IMG/VR virus record: IMGVR_UViG_3300034012_002031
Coordinates: 1-44,121 of that record
Strand: one strand, 5' to 3'
Length of the DNA: 44,121 bases
From: a virus
This document shows, in pieces, positions 32,864 through 40,375 of the stretch. Position 1 is the stretch's first letter. Each line of letters opens with the position of its first letter. The notes under the pieces were generated by a model. That model made no database searches. It saw nothing but the letters and a program-made list of their open reading frames with translations, and had not been told where the DNA came from. The translations under genes were made by a program, and so were the position numbers.

Positions 32864-33151
32864 TCAGCACCTCCACCGCTTCCGCGCCTGGCGCAAGCGG
32901 CTGTTGGGGTCCTTTGCTGCGTCAGGGAACTGCTTCATCTGCCCCTCCGAACGCGCGCAGTACGACGCGCGCCGCTTTGCATCCGCTGGCGACGGCTTCT
33001 TTTCTGTCACCGCTGTCTGCAGCTTGCTACCAGGGTTGGCCTTGCGATACGCAGCCACACCCTTTTTGGTCATGCCAGCACCTTGCTTGGTGGGTCGGAA
33101 GTTCCCCGACTTCACCGAAGTCTTGATGCCCATGCCCTTCTTGGTAGCCAT
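32864..33151 (-). CDS. small basic phage protein, conserved (95 aa)
   Basis: The pattern TKQGAGMTKKGVAAYRKANP, then TEKKPSPADAKRRASYCARS, then GQMKQFPDAAKDPNSRLRQARKRW, is a strongly conserved phage protein of unknown function ('GAG-T--G---Y---NPGSKL--AVTEK-PSP-DA-RR-S-CARS-GQM'). It is Lys/Arg-rich with a cysteine pair (YC and the terminal WRC), which may bind metal. It overlaps the next upstream gene by 1 nt. Structural or DNA-condensing functions are possible. Confidence 0.75.
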   Translation of the reverse strand: MATKKGMGIKTSVKSGNFRPTKQGAGMTKKGVAAYRKANPGSKLQTAVTEKKPSPADAKRRASYCARSEGQMKQFPDAAKDPNSRLRQARKRWRC

Positions 33152-33453
33152 TACGCAGGTGCTCCACCTTCGAAGAGCAGCGTGACACTCGTGATCTCAG
33201 CCGAGCTGAGGTCGATGTAGATGCCGCTCTCGAACAGAATCCCCATGTCGGGGATGATGAGGTCCTGCGAGCCAATGGCTGCGGGCGACGACAACGTCAA
33301 CTTGGCCGTGCCACCACTGGTGCTCCCATCCTTGAGAGTGATCGTGGCAGAGGTGGCCGTGTGCGTGAAGTACACCCCCAGCAAACGAGTGCGGCCAGAG
33401 ACCGCTGCCGCAGCGGCGGTCTTCCGTACCGACTGAATGTTGCTGAAGCTCAT
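33151..33453 (-). CDS. small beta-rich head protein, probable decoration-type (100 aa)
   Basis: A 100-residue protein of short strands (TRLLGVYFTHTATSATITLKD, GGTAKLTLSSPAAIGSQDLI, EITSVTLLFEGG). It overlaps the following gene by 1 nt and lies downstream of the capsid and 152-aa genes, where decoration or minor head proteins are usual. Evidence is structural look and position only. Confidence 0.6.
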   Translation of the reverse strand: MSFSNIQSVRKTAAAAAVSGRTRLLGVYFTHTATSATITLKDGSTSGGTAKLTLSSPAAIGSQDLIIPDMGILFESGIYIDLSSAEITSVTLLFEGGAPA

Positions 33454-33465
33454 GGCGGCCTCCGA

Positions 33466-33924
33466 TTAAACGAGGTCGCGGGCTTGCAGGTACATCACCG
33501 TGACAGTGGCTGCGCCGGCTGCGCCGTTACCGTTCTGAGCAGTGAAGTCGGCCAACACCTGAATGTCGGACGTGCCCACATCGGTGGCCACACTGTTGGT
33601 CAGCGTGCCGCGCGTGGTGCCAGCGGTCTTGACCGAGGTGGAAGGCACAAAGGCGGTAGCGGCAGACGAAGTGCCGACAGAGACCGTGGCCGTACCGGTG
33701 TCATCGTTGGCCGTGGTGACGTTCAGGATGACGTCAACAATCTGCGAGCCAGCGGGAATGGTGGCGACCACTTGATCAGCAGACGTTGCACCGATGATGT
33801 CAATGACCGCCGATTGGGCCATCAGCACAAAGCCGACGTTGGCGACGTTGGTACCGACAGTGGTGCCGGTGGTTTGGGAGATAGGGCCGGCCTTGAGCGG
33901 GCCCGAAAAGGTAGAAGCACCCAT
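33466..33924 (-). CDS. beta-rich head-associated structural protein (152 aa)
   Basis: The start is ATG 33924 (MGASTFSGPLKAGPISQTTG) with GAGGATC in front. 'FSGPL-SGP' is a familiar N-terminus of phage head or surface proteins. The rest is Thr/Val/Ala-rich (VVATIPAGSQIVDVILNVTT, TATVSVGTSSAATAF), consistent with a jelly-roll or decoration fold. It is the first gene after the capsid-gene terminator, with a 118-nt leader containing a 9-bp inverted repeat. Confidence 0.65.
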   Translation of the reverse strand: MGASTFSGPLKAGPISQTTGTTVGTNVANVGFVLMAQSAVIDIIGATSADQVVATIPAGSQIVDVILNVTTANDDTGTATVSVGTSSAATAFVPSTSVKTAGTTRGTLTNSVATDVGTSDIQVLADFTAQNGNGAAGAATVTVMYLQARDLV

Positions 33925-33952
33925 TTTGATCCTCACATGCGAGTGTGTTGGA

Positions 33953-33995
33953 GCGCATCTGTCTGCATGTCGTCAGCCGGGACTGTCAGATGCGC
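33953..33995 (-). repeat. inverted repeat in the 5' leader of the 152-aa head protein gene
   Basis: Perfect 9-bp arms GCGCATCTG (33953-33961) and CAGATGCGC (33987-33995) with a 25-nt loop. It lies between the capsid terminator and the next start, about 29 nt before the ATG. It could be a leader hairpin or an operator. Confidence 0.6.
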
Positions 33996-34042
33996 CGGTA
34001 ACCCCGGAACTTGACCTGAATATAACCCAAGTCCGCAAAAAG

Positions 34043-34066
34043 AAAAAGGGGCCGAAGCCCCTTTTT
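34043..34066 (-). terminator. intrinsic terminator after the major capsid gene (bidirectional sequence)
   Basis: A perfect 10-bp inverted repeat, AAAAAGGGGC and GCCCCTTTTT, with a 4-nt loop. Read on the minus strand it is GGGGC-TTCG-GCCCC followed by TTTTTC, a classic rho-independent structure with a stable UUCG tetraloop. It lies 26 nt past the capsid stop. The sequence is symmetric, so it could stop transcripts in either direction. Confidence 0.9.
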
Positions 34067-34092
34067 CTCGGCCGGGAACCCCCAACCCTTCT

Positions 34093-34998
34093 TCAGCCGC
34101 CAGGCGAGCCGAAGATGCCCCGCGGATCGCTGAAGCCGAAGCTGTAGCGTTCGCGAGCCTTGTAGCGAACGTTGCCGGTGTCGAAGTCGCCTTCAAAGCC
34201 GGTTTTGATCGCGACACGGGTAAAGCCCTTCATGCCGTTAGGCGCGTCGGTCTTGATGAAGAACGCGTCGGGATCGGTCAGGAAGTGGTTCACGGTGTAG
34301 CCCTGCGGCACCATGCCCATGTTCCGGATGGCGTTGATGTCGTTGTCGGCCGTACCAACGCGAAGCGTGGACTTCAGGATACGGTCGGCAGTGAACATCA
34401 GCTCCTTCGGAATGATGAGCTTGAGGCCTTGGACAGCGATCTTCAGGCCACGTTCGTCGGTGAACGCTGCGATGTCGATCAGGGCCTGTTCCAGAGAGGT
34501 CTCGGACAGGTCAGCAGGGGTGGACAGCTCGTTGCGCAGGTCCGGACCGCCCAGGGTGGGGTGGTCAGTTGCACACAGAGGCTTGCCGTCGCCACCGATG
34601 GAGGTGGTGAAAGCGCCGTTCAGGACGGCGGCCGCCTTGATCTGCTTGGTCTGGGCCATCGAGCGAGCCAGGGCCTTGGTGTAGCGGGCCGACAGGCGGT
34701 CGTAGAGGTTGTCCTCCACGGCTTCCTCGGTCAGCGAGAACGCCAGGGCGATGGTCTCGTGGGTGTAACGAGCCGTGTAGACCTCTTGCGCCTGGTCGTA
34801 AGCGACGCCAGCGCCCTCAGTCTTCACAGGAGCCTCGCCGAAGCCGGATTCCATCACTTCTTCCTCGAACGCACGGTCCGAAGTTTCCATGGTGTAAATC
34901 TGCTCGTGCTCGTTTTCGTAGTTCTTGTACTCCAGGCCGAACAAAGCGTTCAGGCCAGGCTCAAGTTCCTTTACCAGTTGTGCGCGGGAAATTGCCAT
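34093..34998 (-). CDS. major capsid protein (HK97-fold, gpT-like)
   Basis: A 301-residue protein. The N-terminal arm (ISRAQLVKELEPGLNALFGLEYK) is followed by an E-loop region (YTMETSDRAFEEEVMESGFG, APVKTEGAGVAYDQAQEVY). The spine-helix segment is AFSLTEEAVEDNLYDRLSARY, followed by TKALARSMAQTKQIKAAAVLNGAF. Then come LIIPKELMFTADRILKSTLR and a beta-rich C-terminus (YTVNHFLTDPDAFFIKTDAP, VRYKARERYSFGFSDPRGIFG). This layout and length match capsid proteins of the Mu gpT-like HK97-fold type. A good AAGGAG site lies upstream. It follows the scaffold and head-protein genes and is closed by a terminator, as expected for the most highly expressed gene. Confidence 0.9.
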   Translation of the reverse strand: MAISRAQLVKELEPGLNALFGLEYKNYENEHEQIYTMETSDRAFEEEVMESGFGEAPVKTEGAGVAYDQAQEVYTARYTHETIALAFSLTEEAVEDNLYDRLSARYTKALARSMAQTKQIKAAAVLNGAFTTSIGGDGKPLCATDHPTLGGPDLRNELSTPADLSETSLEQALIDIAAFTDERGLKIAVQGLKLIIPKELMFTADRILKSTLRVGTADNDINAIRNMGMVPQGYTVNHFLTDPDAFFIKTDAPNGMKGFTRVAIKTGFEGDFDTGNVRYKARERYSFGFSDPRGIFGSPGG

Positions 34999-35000
34999 GA

Positions 35001-35582
35001 TTAAGCTCCTTGGCCTGCAACACCGGCACTACCGTACAGGTGCTCGTTGATCTTCACTACCACCACGGCGTTGGTACCGAACTCGTTGCCAGGGACGTCC
35101 CACAGGCCAACGATTTTCAGGTTCAAAGCTGCAGCTTTTGCGATAGTGGACGAGTCGAGTTCCATGGAAGAAACACCAGTGGTGGTGCTGCCGCCAGTAC
35201 CGACAACATCGGCGTTCATGCCGACCTGAGTCTGCGCAACAGACTCATCGACCTGGATGATGAACAACTGGCTGGGATCGTCAATCACGTCGGCAATGAT
35301 CTTGCCAGCGGTGATGTTGACCGAGCCCGGATAGTAGTTCTTCCAGGTGGGTTTGCCCGAAGTCGGGTCAATGTAGTTGCAGCCGTTGAACACACCGATA
35401 GCGGCGGTGTGGGTCGCAGGTGCGAACTTGACCAGGTAACCGTCATAGACGGTGACTAGGTCGCCTTGGTAAATGGCCCCGGACTGGTTATCAGCAATTT
35501 CGTAGCCGTACTGTTTTTGAGAGCCAGTAGCGGACAGATTGCCGAGAGGACGCAGACCAAAGGGCTTATCGACGTTTGCCAT
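35001..35582 (-). CDS. head decoration / minor capsid-associated protein (193 aa)
   Basis: The N-terminus VDKPFGLRPLGNLSATG is the recurrent 'MANVD-PFGLRP' start of structural proteins encoded directly upstream of phage capsid genes. The beta-rich body follows with NQSGAIYQGDLVTVYDGYLV, AIGVFNGCNYIDPTSGKPTW and KLVGLWDVPGNEFG-type segments. It is probably a capsid-surface protein. A 2-nt gap separates it from the capsid gene. Confidence 0.75.
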   Translation of the reverse strand: MANVDKPFGLRPLGNLSATGSQKQYGYEIADNQSGAIYQGDLVTVYDGYLVKFAPATHTAAIGVFNGCNYIDPTSGKPTWKNYYPGSVNITAGKIIADVIDDPSQLFIIQVDESVAQTQVGMNADVVGTGGSTTTGVSSMELDSSTIAKAAALNLKIVGLWDVPGNEFGTNAVVVVKINEHLYGSAGVAGQGA

Positions 35583-35610
35583 TTGATGGTTCCTTCACAA
35601 AAAGTTTTGG

Positions 35611-36093
35611 TTAGCTGTCTCGTGAACCGCTGCCGAAGGACACCCGCGATTTGCGTGTGGGCCTCGTAATGACCATGCTCGAATGAGCGTTGGCCTTCAT
35701 CAGTTCATTGTCAGCAGCCTGCAATTGGTCGTTCGCACGATCTCGGTAATGCGCGTTACGCTCTGCAACAGTCTCCTCAGGGATGCGTGCAAGCAAGAGA
35801 CCTCCCACGCTGATCACGCCAGCATGTCGGCCGTCTTCAATCGTTGGCACATGGTATTCAGGGTACTCGTCGCCCCGGACCAGCTCGTAACCCTCACGGA
35901 TTTTGCCGGCCACATTGGTACGATCTTCTACCCCACCTGCCTCTGCCCGAATCCAACGATGCTTGTACCCAGGGGGAGCTGGCGGTGCGTCAAGTCGAGA
36001 CGGGGGAGCCCAGGGCTTACGTCGCGCACTCTTTGCGCGAGATTCGGCCTCGCGGGGGGTGCGGTTGAGGATAGGGATTTTGACGTCGCTCAT
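35611..36093 (-). CDS. conserved head-region protein, unknown function (160 aa)
   Basis: The N-terminal third is basic and Pro-rich (RTPREAESRAKSARRKPWAP, then RLDAPPAPPGYKHRWIRAE). Then come AGGVEDRTNVAGKIREGYEL, VRGDEYPEYHVPTIEDGRHAG, VISVGGLLLARIPEETVAER and a helical tail. It is found beside scaffold genes in many podovirus-like genomes; no function is assigned. It may act as an assembly factor or an additional scaffold component. Confidence 0.7.
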   Translation of the reverse strand: MSDVKIPILNRTPREAESRAKSARRKPWAPPSRLDAPPAPPGYKHRWIRAEAGGVEDRTNVAGKIREGYELVRGDEYPEYHVPTIEDGRHAGVISVGGLLLARIPEETVAERNAHYRDRANDQLQAADNELMKANAHSSMVITRPTRKSRVSFGSGSRDS

Positions 36094-36097
36094 GATC

Positions 36098-37015
36098 TCA
36101 CTCCTTCACGTACTTGGCGTATTCCTCAAGTGGAACACCCAGCTTTTTGGCAATTGCAACTTGACTTGGCGTCAATTTGACAGTGCGGCGTGCATTTGAT
36201 ACCCCGGATGACCGGGAAGCAGGCGCCACAGCCTGCACGTTTCGCTGTGGCCTGTTTTGGTTGGGCGCAGCACTCTGTTGAAACTTCTGTGGAAAGGTTT
36301 CACGAATCCTGCGATCAAGCTCATGATAATACTCATCCGAGCTGGCGTCAAACCCCTCGACGGAAATCAGTTGCTTGTGGATGCCCCACGCAGCGTGGGT
36401 CATAGCCGTATCTCGGCCATACCAGGGGTTGCGCTCCGCCCAATCCTCCACCCTGGGGTCGACCTGGCGGGGGGCCTGCGCAGCCGGCTGCGCTGCCGCC
36501 GCCTGCTGCTGGGCCAAGAGCTGCTGCTGATAGGCCTCCCGCTGCGCGGACTGGGCTTGGATGGTGCTTTGCTCATTGGTCAACTGGGCCAGGCGCTGCA
36601 TGGCCTCAGTCTCGGTGTCCACGTCTCCCTCTTCACGGGCTTTGCGGATGATTTGCTTGAGCGCCACGTTCTGCGTGTCAATGCGGCTTTGCGCCTCGGC
36701 GACGCGCTGGCCGTCCGTGTTCAGATACTGGTGCTCCAGTTGCTGGGCCCGGGCCTGCACGTTGCGCGCATAGTCCAAGGCCGCCTGCTCGCGCCGCTGC
36801 GTCTCGCGCAGGCGCGCGGTGAGCTTGTCGATGCGCTTTTTGACGTTCTCGCTGTAGTCGTCAACCTCGCTGCGATGTTCCGCGCCGCCAGAGGTGTCTA
36901 CCGCTGGGTCCTGCGGCTGATCCAGCAGCTCCGCCTTCCCCTCTTCGTTAATCTCGACGGCAGCAGGCTGCTCGTCCTCTCCAATCTTAAATTGCAAGTC
37001 CATTTGATCCGCCAT
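36098..37015 (-). CDS. head scaffolding protein
   Basis: A 305-residue, highly charged, mostly helical protein. It has an acidic N-terminus (KIGEDEQPAAVEINEEGK), then a coiled coil at about 50-170 (KRIDKLTARLRETQRREQAA, IIRKAREEGDVDTETEAMQR), then a Gln/Ala linker. A C-terminal domain has WAERNPWYGRDTAMTHAAWG, SDEYYHELDRRIRETFPQKF and a basic tail with TPSQVAIAKKLGVPLEEYAKY. The last features, with 'RNPWF--D--MT--A', are typical of podovirus scaffolds. It directs capsid assembly and leaves the head. It lies upstream of the capsid gene. Confidence 0.8.
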   Translation of the reverse strand: MADQMDLQFKIGEDEQPAAVEINEEGKAELLDQPQDPAVDTSGGAEHRSEVDDYSENVKKRIDKLTARLRETQRREQAALDYARNVQARAQQLEHQYLNTDGQRVAEAQSRIDTQNVALKQIIRKAREEGDVDTETEAMQRLAQLTNEQSTIQAQSAQREAYQQQLLAQQQAAAAQPAAQAPRQVDPRVEDWAERNPWYGRDTAMTHAAWGIHKQLISVEGFDASSDEYYHELDRRIRETFPQKFQQSAAPNQNRPQRNVQAVAPASRSSGVSNARRTVKLTPSQVAIAKKLGVPLEEYAKYVKE

Positions 37016-37026
37016 ATTGCTCTCCT

Positions 37027-37497
37027 TTACATGTGCAGAATGTCTTCAGGGTCGTTGATCACTCCAAGCACCTCATCGTCGTTGATGAGGCGAATTTCCC
37101 CGCCGTCGATCGGGATGCGTGCCCCCGAGTAACGTCCGAAGATGATCCAGTCACCCTGCTTGCACCAAGGTCCCGTGGGGAACTTGGACTCGTCAGAGTA
37201 GGCAAGATCGCCCATCTTCAAGACGTAGCCGCAGACAGTGGCGAGTTGCGTCTTCTTCTGGGTCTCGTCGGGCAAGACGATGCCGCTCTTGGTCTTCTCC
37301 GCGCCACGGTAAGGCAAGATGGCAATACGCCATCCAGTGGGCTTGGGGATGGTGTCAATGACGGCTTCGCTGAGCTTCTCAGGGTCAAACCCCAGCTCCG
37401 TGTAGGCATCGTCCAAGGCGGGTGCCTTGGTTGCGGCCTGTTCGGCCCATTTGCGCTCAAGTGCGGTCATTTCGACCGGTGCAGTTTCGACTTCCAT
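37027..37497 (-). CDS. GroES-like co-chaperonin
   Basis: Residues 50-156 carry the GroES fold: PTGWRIAILPYRGAEKTKSG, GIVLPDETQKKTQLATVCGY, VLKMGDLAY, GPWCKQGDWIIFGRYSGARI, and IRLINDDEVLGVI. The mobile-loop region (KTKSGIVLPD) that contacts GroEL is present. A 50-residue N-terminal helical extension precedes it. Host GroEL is presumably recruited to fold head or tail proteins, as with T4 gp31, because no GroEL is seen here. It sits between scaffold and portal genes. AGGAG lies before the ATG. Confidence 0.85.
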   Translation of the reverse strand: MEVETAPVEMTALERKWAEQAATKAPALDDAYTELGFDPEKLSEAVIDTIPKPTGWRIAILPYRGAEKTKSGIVLPDETQKKTQLATVCGYVLKMGDLAYSDESKFPTGPWCKQGDWIIFGRYSGARIPIDGGEIRLINDDEVLGVINDPEDILHM

Positions 37498-37512
37498 GGC
37501 TCTCCTTTCGGG

Positions 37513-37725
37513 TTAAAAATCCTCGTCTTGGTCCCCATTGACCTTTTTCAAAAGGCCTCTCACGGATTCTTCGACCAGGTTCAAACCTTCAAGGCGGCCC
37601 ATCATGAAGCGATAACGCTCCATGTCGGAAATACCTCCACTGAGCACAATTTCGTGTGCCTGCTGACGGTGCTTTCTGATTTCTTTCAAGACTGCTTCTG
37701 CAAATTCAAGCATGGTCGTTTCCAT
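37513..37725 (-). CDS. small helical phage protein, unknown function (66-70 aa)
   Basis: Two starts are possible: ATG 37725 (no ribosome site, inside the T-run of the upstream hairpin) and ATG 37713 (MLEFAEAVLKEIRKHR), with a weak GGAAA site. I favour 37713. The protein is helical: FAEAVLKEIRKHRQQAHEIV, SGGISDMERYRFMMGRLEGL, and NLVEESVRGLLKK. The 'R--GR-EGL' helix is typical of a small protein found between portal and scaffold genes in many phages. Function unknown. Confidence 0.65.
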   Translation of the reverse strand: METTMLEFAEAVLKEIRKHRQQAHEIVLSGGISDMERYRFMMGRLEGLNLVEESVRGLLKKVNGDQDEDF

Positions 37726-37731
37726 GAAAAG

Positions 37732-37754
37732 CAGTCGGTTTTGCGCCCCGACTG
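37732..37754 (-). terminator. hairpin with short T-run between two small genes
   Basis: Perfect 7-bp arms CAGTCGG (37732-37738) and CCGACTG (37748-37754) with a 9-nt loop. On the minus strand the stem is followed by C and TTTT. This is a weak intrinsic terminator or a processing hairpin. It overlaps the annotation choice of the next start at 37725. Confidence 0.45.
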
Positions 37755-37770
37755 AAGGCGTTGGTGAGGA

Positions 37771-38043
37771 TCAGTATATCTTCACCGGACGGTTGCCGTC
37801 CTTTTTCTTCACAATCATCGACGGGCCTTGCACACCCTTGGCCTTCTTGATGACATCGCCGCCCTTGGCCATTTTGCGCGACTTGCCTGCTTTGTCGTAG
37901 GCAATTGCCGCGGCCTGTTTGACAGCGGCAGCCCTGCTCTTGGGCTTGCTGGTGCCGATCATCCCGTCTTTCTTGTAGTCGCGCACGATCTCGCCAATGT
38001 TGGAGCTGATCGTCTTCTGACTTGAACCCTTTTTAAGCGGCAT
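37771..38043 (-). CDS. small basic phage protein with MAKGG motif (90 aa)
   Basis: The start is ATG 38043 (MPLKKGSSQKTISSNIGE) with AAGGAG upstream. 'MPLKKGSSQK-IS-NI-E-V' is the recurrent start of a small basic protein encoded beside phage portals. The middle (SRAAAVKQAAAIAYDKAGKS) is helical, and MAKGGDVIKKAKG (58-70) carries the recurring GG motif. It overlaps the end of the portal gene by 11 nt. No biochemical function is known; the charge suggests DNA or scaffold binding. Confidence 0.75.
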   Translation of the reverse strand: MPLKKGSSQKTISSNIGEIVRDYKKDGMIGTSKPKSRAAAVKQAAAIAYDKAGKSRKMAKGGDVIKKAKGVQGPSMIVKKKDGNRPVKIY

Positions 38044-40366
38044 TTCGTACTCCTTGAGGTGCCTGCTGAGCCTTGCCCATCTGCAACGCCAGCCGCTGCT
38101 GGTCCAGAGCGGTCTTCTGCTGCAGTCGTTGCTGATCCAGCGCCAGCCGCTGCTGGTCGATCTGGTTGTCTGCCTGGTCGTTCTGCGCACGCTGCTGCAA
38201 TTCCTGCTGCTTGAGCGCGATCAGCGGGTCTTCGCCGCCACCGCCAGCAAGCTCGTCCTGCATCTCGCGAACTTCTTTCATGTACTGCGCAATCTTGAGC
38301 GCAACCATGCCTTCCTTCTGGATGACAGAGATCATGCGGTCTGGGTCGACGCCGTAGAGTTTGAAAAGCTCGGCCTCCACGTCCTCTTCGGCCTTCAGGC
38401 GCACGTGGTCAAGGATGTGGCGCTGCAGCATCATGGCTGACATCGGATTGGACTGCAGGATAGGCGACAGGCCCATCATCAGATGCGCTGCGATGTGCGC
38501 GTCGTGCTGCTGGCCGGCAAACGCCTTGAGCTGCATGCCGTTGAGCACGTCGCCGTTCTCTGAGGCCGGGTCGTTGGGCTTTTGCGTGTTCTGCGGCAGC
38601 AAAATGCCGTCGATGTCGCGTACGTTGAGCGCCGCGTAGACGCGATAGTAGGCCTCGTACATGTTGTGCATGTTCGGGGCGCTCTGTGCGAGCTGCAACT
38701 GCATCTGAGCAAGCTGAATGCGCTGCGCAGTGCTGAAGATGTTGGGGTCGGCCACCGGTAGCACCGACACCATGTCGTTGAAGTCGCTGCGCTTGACCTT
38801 GCGGCTCGCGCCAGGGACTTCGTAGGGGTACTCGTCGGGCAAGAAGGTGCCAAAGCCCTCAAACAGCAGCCTGAACTCCAACGTCTGCGCGTAATGCATG
38901 CGCTTGTGGATGCTGGACATGACCATGGAGCCGCGCTCCAGCAGCGCCAGGGTCGTTCCGACCTGTGCGTACTGGTTGCCGTCGCCAACTTGCATGTCCG
39001 CGGTGCTGGAGAGCCGTTTTCCGGCGTCCACGAGGAAGCCAAGCAGGCCAAAGAGCACCTGGCTGGGCTCCTTGTACGGCAGCGGCATGAGCGAGGCCGA
39101 AAGTTCCGCGCCGCCAGCGTCAATGTCGCGCCATTCGCCCGGCTGGATGGGCGTGGAGTCGTCCGCGATCCGCGCGCCCTTGGCTTTGAAGCCCGCCGGC
39201 AGGTTCGCGAGCGTGCCAGCGTCGATCAACTGGCGCAAGGCGCTCGTTGCGCCCTTAGAAAGGCCACCAACGAGATGCACAAAGCCCAATCCGTACGCGC
39301 CCGGGCCCTCCACGAGCACGTAGTGGACAAAATAGTTCTTGCGCTGCTTGTTTTTCGACTCTTCGCGCCAGTTTCGGCGCACTCCGACAACCCGCAACGT
39401 GTCTTCGGCCAGCGTGACAACGTACGGGAGCTTGATTCCGGTGGGCTCCCCGTTCTCGTCCTTGTCTTCAAAGCCTGGAATGTCCAAATCGACCATCATT
39501 TCCAGCAAAAAGACCTCGCCGATGTCATCCGTGGGCTGCACTCCGATCGCTTTGTCGACCGCTTCCTTGATTTGGCTGGGATCAGCGGGCGACGCAGCGG
39601 TGTCAACCCTGACATCGAGGTATTCGCCGGCCACAACCCGCTTGCGAAAGTCGTTGGAGTCCATCGCAATGCGGTGCGTGATCCGCGCGCACTGGCTCAT
39701 GACGCTCGAACCGCTGTACGGGATGTACACGTCGTCAGCCAGGCACAGTTTTGACACCATCCGGCCCAGTTGGTAGTCGTAGTAGACCTTCTTGAAGGTC
39801 GATCCACCGTAGCCGGTGTAGAAAAGTAGCTGATCAAACTCCGGTGTGTACTCCTCCATCACCGTTGTGATCTGGTAATTCATGAAGTCCTGCACGCGGG
39901 TGGACTGCTGGTACTTCTCCACCGTCTCTTTGCCCACGATTTGGCTGCGAACAGGGCCGCCGGCGGGCAAAAGCTCCTTGAATGCCTGCGCCTGGAACTG
40001 CACGATGGCCTCGGTGAGCATCGGATGGGCCACGCCAGAGGCCCCGCGGAAGGGTTTTGTACGCTCTTCCATGCGCAAGCCCAGCAGATCAAGGCCCTTG
40101 GCGTACATCTGCTCCCAATCGGAGCGTGAGCCCTTGTCAGCCTCGAACAAAGCGCTCACGTCAAGGGCGATTCTGCCCAGGTCGTCGGGGTCAATGACCT
40201 CTGCCAGGTTGGCATAGAAGTCAACCTCGTCGTCTTCTTGCTCGCCAATCTCAACCGTGGCGCCTCCGTCCTCGTCGATGACCACCTCGATGTCCATCCC
40301 AGGCTCTGGCAGGCCTATTACGACGTCCAGAACAGGCGCCCGGTTAAGTGCTTTGTCGATTGGCAT
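38033..40366 (-). CDS. portal protein (P22-class)
   Basis: A 777-residue protein of podovirus portal size. The acidic N-terminus is followed by KGSRSDWEQMYAKGLDLLGL and MEERTKPFRGASGVAHPMLT, a familiar portal start. Segments TPEFDQLLFYTGYGGSTFKK, DVYIPYSGSSVMSQCARITH and QVGDGNQYAQVGTTLALLER follow. The last 60 residues (DQQRLALDQQRLQQKTALDQ) form a Gln-rich helix like the P22 portal barrel. It forms the dodecameric DNA gate at the head vertex and binds terminase. AAGGAA lies before the ATG, and the terminase gene lies further upstream on the same strand. Confidence 0.88.
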   Translation of the reverse strand: MPIDKALNRAPVLDVVIGLPEPGMDIEVVIDEDGGATVEIGEQEDDEVDFYANLAEVIDPDDLGRIALDVSALFEADKGSRSDWEQMYAKGLDLLGLRMEERTKPFRGASGVAHPMLTEAIVQFQAQAFKELLPAGGPVRSQIVGKETVEKYQQSTRVQDFMNYQITTVMEEYTPEFDQLLFYTGYGGSTFKKVYYDYQLGRMVSKLCLADDVYIPYSGSSVMSQCARITHRIAMDSNDFRKRVVAGEYLDVRVDTAASPADPSQIKEAVDKAIGVQPTDDIGEVFLLEMMVDLDIPGFEDKDENGEPTGIKLPYVVTLAEDTLRVVGVRRNWREESKNKQRKNYFVHYVLVEGPGAYGLGFVHLVGGLSKGATSALRQLIDAGTLANLPAGFKAKGARIADDSTPIQPGEWRDIDAGGAELSASLMPLPYKEPSQVLFGLLGFLVDAGKRLSSTADMQVGDGNQYAQVGTTLALLERGSMVMSSIHKRMHYAQTLEFRLLFEGFGTFLPDEYPYEVPGASRKVKRSDFNDMVSVLPVADPNIFSTAQRIQLAQMQLQLAQSAPNMHNMYEAYYRVYAALNVRDIDGILLPQNTQKPNDPASENGDVLNGMQLKAFAGQQHDAHIAAHLMMGLSPILQSNPMSAMMLQRHILDHVRLKAEEDVEAELFKLYGVDPDRMISVIQKEGMVALKIAQYMKEVREMQDELAGGGGEDPLIALKQQELQQRAQNDQADNQIDQQRLALDQQRLQQKTALDQQRLALQMGKAQQAPQGVRNAA

Positions 40367-40375
40367 GTGTTTTCC

